Below, piece by piece: positions 55,515 through 64,000 of a stretch of DNA of 64,000 bases. Below the pieces are notes generated by a model. It ran no database searches, had not been told where the DNA came from, and saw only the letters and a program-made list of their open reading frames with translations. How positions within the stretch are numbered: the stretch's first letter is position 1; every line of letters starts with the position of its first letter. The DNA comes from Zoroaster sp. YZ-2022 (Eukaryota; Echinodermata; Asteroidea; Forcipulatida; Zoroasteridae), in contig CM055823.1 in NCBI GenBank assembly GCA_029582265.1, positions 20,580,827 through 20,644,826 on the forward strand. Direction: 5' to 3'. Made by a program: the position numbers and the translations under genes.

Positions 55515-58500
55515 CTGCAAACGGAAATGAAACATTTGTTTGTTGTTTTAGTAATAGGCATGTTGTTTCCTTTTTGATACAAATGTACATTTTACAAACT
55601 AGAAATGTATGCTCCAACAGTCGCACCCCTTTAATTACAAGGGTATACACTGTTCATTTCTTCATTACAATACACCATTACAATAAATATCGGAAACCCG
55701 ATTTGCATACTGATCACTTGACCATTTTACAAGCTGAGAGAAACTTGTTGAATAATGGTAACCTATCATTTTTCAAACTGGTACACACAACATTTCAAGC
55801 CAACCTGACTGAATACTACCTGTATGAGTGAGGTTTGAAGTTTGATCTCAGGTTTGTTGGCTTTTGTAGTCGATTGTGTTCCTGTGATTGAGTTTGACGT
55901 GATTCTGGTATGTATACTCATGTGTAGTACATGTATGTGCTTGTTACATTGTGTCGTACATTTACAATCGACGAATTGAACTGTATGTCACAATACTTTT
56001 GGTACATTTTCATATTTTTACCTTCAACTTCACGAAGATATCTGACGAAATGCCCATACATCAATTCTTCATGATTCCTATCATTTGACCCCGCTACCGA
56101 GAATGATGTTGAAAACGATGTGATCAAGGCATTGGCTGTCAGTGGCCCTTGTGTTGAGGACTCATGTAGAAGAGATCTGCACTGGGGGAAAGCCTTGATG
56201 AGCTGAAGTTTTAAAAATGAAGACCAAAAGAAGCATGATATTATTTTAAGCCCTGTTTCTTTGCAGCACTGGATCTATAGGCAAAACACAGTCACATTAA
56301 AGATCTACATCAAGCTTACAGTGATAACTCCTGTTTGCAGATAACCATCAGCAAACTGGGCTTCAGCTTGGTTACCTCTGTTGCCCTCTATCAAGCGGTC
56401 AATCAAAGCAGATGACAGAAAGTTTGGTATTGGACCGTCTTGCATGATGCACTGACCTACAATATTTATGGAAAAAAAAATTTCAGGAAATAAAACAAAA
56501 TAAAATCATCCACATACATACTTTGTAGTATGCATCACAAGCAAGAACATTACAGTTACACCATTTTCTTTTCAACAACAAAAATAAGATGTTTTTCTTC
56601 TACAGTTTATTAACACACTATGCATTATGCAGTATTCATTATTTTATATGATAAGTAGGGGCCTATGCTTTATTTGACCAGGCATGATATTTGGCCCTTG
56701 GAAAAATATAGGAAAGAGTTATTTGAGTACAAGGCCTGATCTACATGTAAAAATGGCATAGCTTTTATAGACTTTTCAGGCTATTTAATATCAAACAAAT
56801 CGGAAATCAGATTAAAGTAGGAAGAATATCATGCCTGTTTGACTTAAAATGTACATGTAATTATGTACACAAGAATCAGTTTATAACATTGAGACATTTA
56901 CAATAACAACTAGAGGTCTGAGTCTGTTTTTCCGATTTTACAGATTTAGCAGCTTAGCAGCACAATTAGAATTGACTGAGGTGGCATCCCGTGACTTATC
57001 GGCATCAAGCGTTAATTAATAAATGCAATCCAGGATCTGTGACCAATCACATGTTTGTAACTTACCTTAACGCGTGCGTACATCTATACTGTGAACGCGC
57101 GCGATGCGGATGCTTGAGCTGACATCGGATTACTATAAAGGATTTGTGTCTACACGAATTTTGATTAAAACCTTAACCGGAGGTTGTTTTATGACCACTT
57201 TGCAGGTAAAAAAGTTCTGTGTAGAAAGTCTGTGGCAAAATGGGTTTGCTGGAAAATAAAAGTACTAATATCCAAAAACTAATTCTGTCTTTCATCCATT
57301 TATGTGTGTGCATATGTACAAAACAAACTTACCAATGACCAGCCCGGCAACAAAATAGACCATCCTTTCAAGATGGCGTGCTTGGTCTGGTGCAAGTTCT
57401 CTCGACTTTGCTGGCCCAATGGTCACACTTTCATAAAGGGAATTTAAGCCTAGGCGAAGAAACTCCCTCCGGGGTCCGCCCAAGTCTTGGCCTTTCTCGC
57501 CCATGAATTCTACCTTCAAGGGAAGACGTGTATTGTAGGACAGTGCAGAGAGTTCATCGACCATGCTGTTGAATACGTCCAGCCTTGACACTGTAATGTC
57601 ATAGGTATCTCCTTCCTGGAAAACCTCTGTCCCTCCAGGAATGTTGAGGGATCTACCTTGAAGGTAGAGTTGGCGAAATGCCTCAAGGATGTCCTTGATG
57701 TCAGAGTGGTTGTCACTGTAAAAAAGTACAGTAAATAGAAAGTCAATGATTCGAAACCCTGAGTGTTCAGCTGGTAATGACAGTATTACGATTTCTTGCA
57801 ATGTTTTATGATTGTTTTATAACCTGCTACTATTGACTGTTCATAGTATTATGTTTTCACTAGTGCACCGGATCCCCTTGCACACCCATGACACCCCCAA
57901 TTTTCTTTGCAAACTTTTTGGTATCCAACATCAGGTCCCGAGCACTGCAATCATTGGCACCTTTGATGTGTCCTCCCTGCACACCACCATCTCCATGATG
58001 AGGGGATTGATGTCTGCTCAACAGCCTTGGCTGTGAGTGTTCATGCCCCACCACTCATTGCAAACATTGTGGCCCTCATGAATCATGTACTAACCAAGAA
58101 CAATATCACTTTCATAGGTAATCATTATCGGCAGGTACATGGCAATGCAATAGACACAAGGATGGTGCCCTCTATGGCTTGTCTCTTCATGAGCAACTTG
58201 GAGGAGAGCATGCTGGCATCTGCCCTGTGTGTCAACTACATGTATTTATATTGGTCATTTTGGTTGGTAAGCAGTTTGCAACAGATAATTATTAAATTAT
58301 TATTTATGTTAACTCTATGTTAAGTAAGATTTGAGGCTTTGCATGGCAAAGATACAATGAAGGAAAGGTTTGCAAAAACACCATGTGAAACCAAATCTCA
58401 AATAAGAGAATGGTTCTGAGAGGAACCAGAGGTTTCAACTCTGTAAACTTAAGGTTTGTATCCATGAGAACTAGTTTAACATGGTGTTTCCGAAAACTTT

Positions 58501-61500
58501 TCCTTTATTAGTTCTATGTTAGCAGTTCCCCCCCCCCCCCCCCCACACCCACCCACCTGGCAGTATTTGTGTGCTGCACCACTTTCAGTTTCTACTCTGG
58601 ACGAAGAAACTGCTTATTTTTGCCTGGGTTGAATCTGATGAATCCGGTACTGGATGACATTTTACTTTTCTACCATTGTGAACTACCCGAAAATGTCTCT
58701 CTTTATAGTCACTGTCAAATTCCTTCTCGCATTCCTCGCATTTAACACGGTGTCGATAAGATCGTTTACGAGACTTTGACGGTAACATAATTAGTATTGA
58801 CGAATGACGGTTAAATCACCAGCAGTTGAAGTCGTTCAAGTCGAAGAAATCAGAAAGAGAAATGTAATACAACGTCGTGAGCCAAGCATGTCTCAGAGGT
58901 GTTAGGGTCATGAGTCTGGCTTTTCCCGTTGTAACCAATCAGATTTTGAGATTTAATTGTAAAGCTCACCGCATGAAACCACAAACAGACTAAGGCTAAC
59001 CGCCTAGCCGGGCTATATGACGGTAATTTCTGTCATCACTCTCTGATATGACAATAATTTCTGTCATCACTCTCTGATATATTCAATAGCGCCATGATTT
59101 TGTACTTCTTGTTACTTCTTGTTATAGCCATGGGAGAAATAAATAAAATATTCGTTCGGCCCAAGAAGCTTCTCTTATAAGTGTCATTTCTTCATTTTGT
59201 AACACCCCTCATTTTTAAGTGTTACAATAGCTTTAAAACCAGGGAAAGTAAATAAATTTTTAAAAAATACATAAAACTTTACATTTTGCATTAAAAAAAT
59301 ATCTACTTACTTTGTCTGATGTTATGTCTACAGTGTCAGATGAGAGTGGGACTTCATTATGGTGAGAATGGTTCATCGTATGGTGAGAGTGGGTCCTCAT
59401 GTGGGGAGACTGGGTCCTGTAAAGTAAAAAAAGAATACTTATAATTGCACTGTCAAAACATCAAAACCATTTATGTACGTAGTTGTAATAGTTATTAATT
59501 TGTTTTTTAGGTCTTGAAATTCAGGTTAAATGTAATGATATTATTTTTGTATGCAAACATAAAAATATGGTCCTGCTGACTGTTCATGTTACAATAATCT
59601 CCAACAAATGGAATGCTTTGTTGATTTTATAAAAAACTTTGCCACACTTTCAAATATGTACTAATGATGTACTTAAATTAAAAAAGACTTTTGATATAAA
59701 GGTTTTTTTTTCAGGGTACAATAACCAAAGGGTGGTTAACTGAAACCTGTGTCACAATTCTAGAACAAATCACATTTCCTGTTACAAATAAGCAGTTTAA
59801 GGTGTTTGTCCTTCATTGTTTCTTGCAATGCAATTGTACAGAGGCAAGGCAACCACGTATTTATTTATCACGTGAAAGCTAATAGGATCCTTTGACAATA
59901 ATAAATACTCAAAATAAAAATTGTCCTACTTGACCAAGGTTTTGTGAGAGCAATTTGTAATAGTCCACATTTTGTGTACTTTAAAACTTACCGATTCTTT
60001 ACAGTGGTCTACATGGTCCCTAATTGCACTTGTGGCAAAAACTTCCCCGCAAATGTAGCAATTGAGTGTTGCCTGTGATGATGGGGGGCAACACTCGGTC
60101 ATGGTGATACTTTGTTGAATGGGCCTTAAATATATTCTTTGGGTACTCAAAAGCTTTAACTCCTTTGAAGGACAGGGTCCTGAGTGTACAACTTCCAGTC
60201 GTGTCCTTGATTTTGTTTTTACTACCATTAACTCAAATCCGTATTCGAGTTCCTTTTTCTTGAAGGTACTGAAAAATAAAGATGAAAATAACATTAATTT
60301 GTACAGCCTTGTAGTGTGACAAAACCTATACCCAATCCAGACTCATTATATAATGGGTATTTAAAGTGGTCTCCACACATAAATACTCCAACTATGACAT
60401 ATCACCCCTAGGGTACTCACACATTATTTTACTAGTCAACCTGTTTGATTCCTAACTGAAGTAAAATCACATAGAATTTTACACATGTTGGATCTTGTTT
60501 ATGCATTTGCCTTATTTACTATAGTTTTGTTTCATTTCATTTTTGAACTTGTGTAACACAGAAAGTGTATGTGTGGTACTGGTGTTGCCGATGTAGAACA
60601 GATATAATACTCGGGTAGATTGTTCTATTTGGGCTTAAATACAAGATTGCAGCTTACACTTGTTTAGTCATGATCCCTGTGTGGTTATACATGTCATTGT
60701 CCATTTTTTTAAGAATCAGAATTGTGTCTCAAACCACCATGTAAATTTTAACAAAGTGTCAAAGGTTCACCTGCAAATAGTGCAATTAAAAGGTTGTGAA
60801 GTGATGGATACACAGTTCTGCATTTTGTACATCAACACTAATTAGCCATATTACCATTCTTATCATTGTTCCTATTTCATATGCCCTGTTAACTCTGATA
60901 AATTTTTTCTGACATTACCAATGTCGTATGTTTTCTTTGGTTTTGTTACAATAATTCTGTTTACTTGCAAACATTTCACAATTGTTATTATTTTCTAATA
61001 CCTCAGTATCTGTTCCTGCACATGGTCTGCAGTCCCTTCTACGTCAAAGTCAGTGGTGGCCTCACCAATACCATTTGCCTTGAGTGTGATTTTTTCTTCT
61101 GTGCCAGGCACCACATCATCTTCACACCCAGCCAAACAAACAACTATTCTTGAGAATATTCTCCTCTTTTCTGTTGGTAGAGAGAAAGAAAATCAAACCG
61201 ATTAATTACTCTTCAGCCTTACAAGGTTGTAAAAAAAAAAACGTGATAAACCCATTCAATAACATTTCTGTTGTGCATATTGTTGAGCAATATTGCAATA
61301 TATGTTATGTGCGATATATTAGGACTTTATTCCTTTGATTTCATTGTGAATTTAGTAGTAAGTTAAATTTGGTTCAAGAAATGAGTGATCAAGCTTTGGC
61401 AAGATCCAACAGTCTCTGTTGTTTTCTACTTGAGACATGATGTTCTTCGGGGAAGCATACCGTGTACTGCTAGTACTACTATCTAAAGGAGAGTATCCAA

Positions 61501-63150
61501 ACTGGCTTCATTCATTGATGTATGATGTTCCACTAGATGTAGGTTTGAGGACCCCAGTGTTTATATTCCAGTTCCTGTCCGTGAACATTTCAATAACTTG
61601 ATCGATTATCAACTTTCAATGATTTTCTGTTTTCGTTTTTAGCGTCTTGAGCTATGTTACATGTATATTATCATTGTGTTGATTGTTTTATGCTAATTTA
61701 GGTTGTGCTTTTTTATCTATATAGGAAATTGATTGAATCTACTTCTAGAGGAAGTTATTTTAAAGTTTTTGGGTTTTTTTGGTTTTTTTCTGATTACCTT
61801 AGTATTTTTCCTTATTGTTAGTTTGTTAAAATTTCAAATAGTAATTGTTCCCAAGACTCTGATTCTGAACTGCAAAGAGGGATCACCATGGAGCTACAAA
61901 AAGGATGTTTCACTTGTTTTACTTAATTAATTGTTTATAAAATCATGTTTTGCACCATATACTCACTTTTCTTTGGTGGTTGAATAGATGACAGGGACTG
62001 GGTGTACTGTGACATTAAAAAAAGAAAACAGATTTGTTTTAAATACTCAATACAATACATACACTTTGCTGCAGTAGTGGGTCAATGTGAAGGAAGATAT
62101 AAAAAGGGGACAAGTAAAAATTAAAAGCAATGACATGAGAAACTGAAAAATTCATTCATTCACTAGCGTCTCACACTTTTAAGACATGTTGTAGTTCTAT
62201 CTTATGACCTTTCTCTATTATTATGCTTGTACACAAAACAAATGTGTCATTATAAAGATTTTGTTCTCACCCCAAACACTCGACCATGTTCTTGAAGGGC
62301 CATCGACCTTTTAAAAGAAGGAAGAGAAACATATAAACATTAATAATATTCATGAACGATGTTATTTATTTATTTTTTTAAAACCTTTTAACCTCAATAA
62401 ACATACATTCCACATAACAGGCCTGGATTTTCATCTATGAGAGGGCAAGGCCATTTTCATTTTGCAAAGGGCACTTAAAGTCTATGAGAAACTTTTGAAG
62501 GGGCACTAAGGCCATGGCCTCCGTGTAATTCCAGCCCTGCATAAATCTGAATATGGTGTGGGTGTGCATTTATGACATCATCACACACATCCCTAACAAA
62601 AAGTGGCCGAACTAGACATTTTCATATTTGGGGGCAGGGGGTAAGAAATAATTTTTGTTTCTTTTGGGTGGTGGGTTTTTGATGTATTGAACCATTCATT
62701 TGTGCATTTTGCGATCTCACTTGGGGGGAGGGGGGCAAGGGGGTACTTACGGTTTAATGTTACGCCACTGAACTTAAGAATTTTGTTTTTACAATAACTA
62801 AACTTGTAATTGTATGTAACATGTAACCCAAGCCTACATAAAGTAACATAGAATCACACATTGCCTGTATAGACTGCATACCTGCGGTTCCCAGGTCTGG
62901 GAATGGGATGAGTTGTTCGCACCACCGAAGTAGTTGTGGTTGGCGGGGCCGAAACGGTCGAAGTGGTGAGGGCGAAACTACGTCATCATGTAACGTATGT
63001 GCACGAAGTCTGCCTGGTGTTACCGGTGAAGGACTGTTGTTAACGTCTGCCCTGTCCCTCTCCCTTGAACTTGGTGCGGATGGCAGTGCATCCAAAACCC
63101 TCTGCAAGGCGCCTAATAAGTGCCTTGACCTTAAATATCTGGCTTGCCCA
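55225..63150 (-). CDS. HECT-type E3 ubiquitin ligase gene (partly uncertain model)
   Basis: HECT exons with matched phases are 57715-57333, 56456-56320, 56202-56022 and 55514-55225. Upstream exons are 60268-59992, 61170-61002, 62006-61967 and probably 62307-62271, also in phase with each other. 59416-59311 and 62882-63150 are less certain. The product would be a zinc-finger plus HECT protein of a type common in marine invertebrates, transferring ubiquitin via a C-lobe Cys (STCTHQL, codon 55344-55342). Frames do not connect through 59416-59311 to the HECT part, nor cleanly from the first exon, so a missed exon, decay or base errors are possible. Confidence 0.7.
56022..56202 (-). CDS. HECT-gene exon
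   Basis: 60 codons plus one base. LIKAFPQCRSLLHES and HEELMYGHFVRYLREVE are the segment linking N- and C-lobes in this HECT subfamily. Acceptor ACTTCAG, donor GTAAAA. Confidence 0.8.
56320..56456 (-). CDS. HECT-gene exon
   Basis: 45 codons: QCIMQDGPIPNFLSS and GYLQTGVIT. Acceptor TTGTAG and donor GTAAGC; phase matches both sides. Confidence 0.8.
57333..57715 (-). CDS. HECT-gene exon, N-lobe start
   Basis: 127 codons. LPLKVEFMGEKGQDLGGPRR is the classic start of a HECT N-lobe. It is preceded by a helical DIKDILEAFRQLY and followed by ARHLERMVYFVAGLVIG. It needs two bases from the upstream exon, which the candidate at 59311 does not supply. Confidence 0.88.
57880..58225 (+). pseudogene. Penelope-like reverse transcriptase fragment
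   Basis: Reads TPNFLCKLFGIQ, GTFDVSSLHTTIS and, in another frame, NHVLTKNNITFIGNHYRQVH plus RMVPSMACLFMSNLEE. These match the TxDVxSLYTNI and GTAMGTxxAPxxANLFM blocks of Penelope-like reverse transcriptases. The frame is broken and key residues have changed, so it is a dead fragment in a HECT-gene intron, antisense. Confidence 0.7.
58585..58788 (-). CDS. Small zinc-finger protein or first exon
   Basis: 67 codons from ATG to stop. A basic start SKSRKRSYRHR, then CEECEKEFDSDYKERHFRVV with a following H (C-x2-C-x11-H-x4-H), and a tail with SSFF. The pattern resembles the N-terminal finger of transposase-derived BED/MYM-like proteins. It lies in the HECT intron on the same strand, and no continuing exon was identified. 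Confidence 0.5.
   Translation of the reverse strand: MLPSKSRKRSYRHRVKCEECEKEFDSDYKERHFRVVHNGRKVKCHPVPDSSDSTQAKISSFFVQSRN
59015..59085. repeat. Short direct repeat, AATTTCTGTCATCACTCTCT
   Basis: Two adjacent copies of TGAYRRTAATTTCTGTCATC plus ACTCTCTGATAT, ~31 bases apart. It lies in a HECT intron. Confidence 0.85.
59311..59416 (-). CDS. Candidate Ser/Pro-repeat exon
   Basis: Built of ~18-24-base imperfect repeats. The frame in phase with the zinc-finger exon reads DPVSPHEDPLSPYDEPFSP and then stops; another frame reads on as EVPLSSDTVDITSDK. A one-base change within the coding repeat would explain it. Acceptor TTTACAG and donor GTAAGT are good. Confidence 0.5.
59992..60268 (-). CDS. HECT-gene exon with C2H2-like zinc finger
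   Basis: 92 codons plus one base. KKKELEYGFELMVV, STQRIYLRPIQQSI, then CYICGEVFATSAIRDHVDHC, a single C-x2-C...H-x3-C finger. The first codon is completed by the previous exon. Donor TCG|GTAAGT. Confidence 0.75.
61002..61170 (-). CDS. HECT-gene exon
   Basis: 55 codons. KRRIFSRIVVCLAGCEDD, then ITLKANGIGEATTDFDVEG and VQEQIL. Entry phase matches the 40-base exon at 62006-61967 and exit phase matches the zinc-finger exon. Confidence 0.7.
61967..62006 (-). CDS. Short HECT-gene exon
   Basis: YTQSLSSIQPPKK, joining the preceding candidate exon 62307-62271 (SMALQEHGRVFG) and the following KRRIF exon in phase. Acceptor TGTCACAG, donor GTGAGT. It is short, so support rests on phase and splice signals. 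Confidence 0.55.
62271..62307 (-). CDS. Short candidate HECT-gene exon
   Basis: 37 bases between AAAAG and GTGAGA. In the frame required downstream it reads SMALQEHGRVFG and needs two bases from upstream. The upstream donor at 62881 supplies them only in a frame that carries a stop (TGA) near 62982. Confidence 0.45.
62882..63150 (-). CDS. Candidate first HECT-gene exon, frame uncertain
   Basis: The frame ARYLRSRHLLGALQRVLDAL continues as a Ser/Pro/Arg-rich stretch, but the frame in phase with the next exon is another one (TTTTSVVRTTHPIPRPGN), so a frame change is implied around 62950-62985. Donor CGCAG|GTATGC. No ATG in frame was found, so the 5' end is open. Confidence 0.4.
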
Positions 63151-63305
63151 ACATACCAATGAGCTACCAAAGTCCCTAGGCAGACCAGAGACTCTGCCAG
63201 AAACTTGGAATGTAAACATACCTTGGCTGATGATAGTGAAGTAATCACACATCGGTTATACTGTACAAGGCATGAATAAACAATATACACACTGTGCGTT
63301 TGCAA

Positions 63306-64000
63306 TACAGTATCGATAAAATCGATAGTGAATTTAATAATATAACTACCGGTAGTAACAATTGATATGGAAACTAAGAAAACTGCAGTTTCACTCAGCT
63401 GAAGGCATAAGTCTAGATGGTCTTAACATCTGGAATACTTGAAACCACTAGTGATACAGTGAATTTAGGGTTTCTAATTCTCAGTGACTGAACAATGGTG
63501 AGCTATAAATTTACAAATAACGCGGAAATAATATTTTTTTTACAACAAGGTTCACAACAAAATGATTAGTGGAATCTAGGTGAATTCTGAAACCTCCATT
63601 CATTACATTACAATAAAAGTGTAAGCAAACTGATCTAACTGAATCAGCAACAATACATAAAGTGGGAAATGCAATAAAGTAAAATGATAAGAATTAAACA
63701 ATAATCAGAAAGAAAGTGAAATAATCCAGTCACAACTGAACTTCAACTCTAGGTCAACATCCAATATAAAAATGTACGACTCAACTAAATCAGAAAAACA
63801 GAAGGAAAGTAACACTAAATGAAGTATTAATAAATGTCAAAACAATTTATCATGATTGGCAATTCTTTAAGTACAACTGTTACAACTGGTCATCAACTTA
63901 AAATTAACTATTCATTACACTTCTATAGCAGACACGTATTCCTCAAACCCCCCATATAATTACATTATTGTGTGCCCATGAATTTAGGGTATGGTTCTGT
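63306..64000. other. No feature seen
   Basis: AT-rich sequence upstream of the last recognised HECT exon. No coding block, repeat or splice-supported exon was recognised. Confidence 0.5.

Overview
The window looks like nuclear DNA of a marine invertebrate animal, probably a deuterostome or similar. The evidence is spliced genes with GT/AG introns, vertebrate-type CCCTAA/TTAGGG telomere-like repeats, tRNA-derived SINEs, a Penelope-like fragment, a non-LTR retrotransposon, piggyBac and Polinton-like DNA, and a HECT ligase and an integrase-core gene of kinds that are multicopy in such genomes. The species cannot be fixed from sequence alone. No bacterial operon, rRNA gene, true tRNA gene or CRISPR array was seen.

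Layout. (1) 1-2942: one end of a Polinton/adintovirus-like element with five small intron-less genes, two of them frame-broken, ending in a palindrome-rich terminus. (2) 2943-11240: a satellite of 1.5-2 kb higher-order units in which twelve CCCTAA tracts, all in one orientation, alternate with AT-rich inverted repeats. (3) 13113-26888, minus strand: a ten-exon ADAMTS/reprolysin-like metalloprotease gene with a perfect HEIGHNLGIDHD zinc site and a stop just after the catalytic domain. Its signal-peptide exon is split by a 4.65 kb DNA transposon (22224-26869) that itself carries a SINE. (4) 28.7-37.2 kb: hAT-like mini-elements and two direct copies of a piggyBac-like transposase region; copy 1 is dead (2-bp frameshift plus SINE) and copy 2 is open for 685 codons. 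(5) 38011-52705, plus strand: a DDE integrase-core gene in five exons, one of them split by a truncated LINE between the second catalytic D and the E. Its 8.6 kb second intron holds, antisense, a 2.65 kb element with TTAA target duplications and 14-bp inverted repeats that contains P2X7-C-terminal-like exons and a Cys-rich exon. (6) 55225-63.2 kb, minus strand: a HECT-type E3 ligase gene, with a Penelope-like fragment and a small zinc-finger reading frame in one intron. (7) The rest is intergenic or intronic repeat.

Relations. Nearly every gene is of mobile origin or is interrupted by a mobile element, and the nesting gives a relative age order. Small frame disruptions recur in otherwise well-kept reading frames (Polinton genes 2 and 3, the DNA transposon, integrase exon 1, the protease exon 3/4 junction, HECT upstream exons). 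They may reflect real decay or uncorrected base errors, and the window alone cannot tell these apart. Exon boundaries were derived by hand from GT/AG signals and codon phase. Where I say phases match, I checked that exon length and codon count agree.
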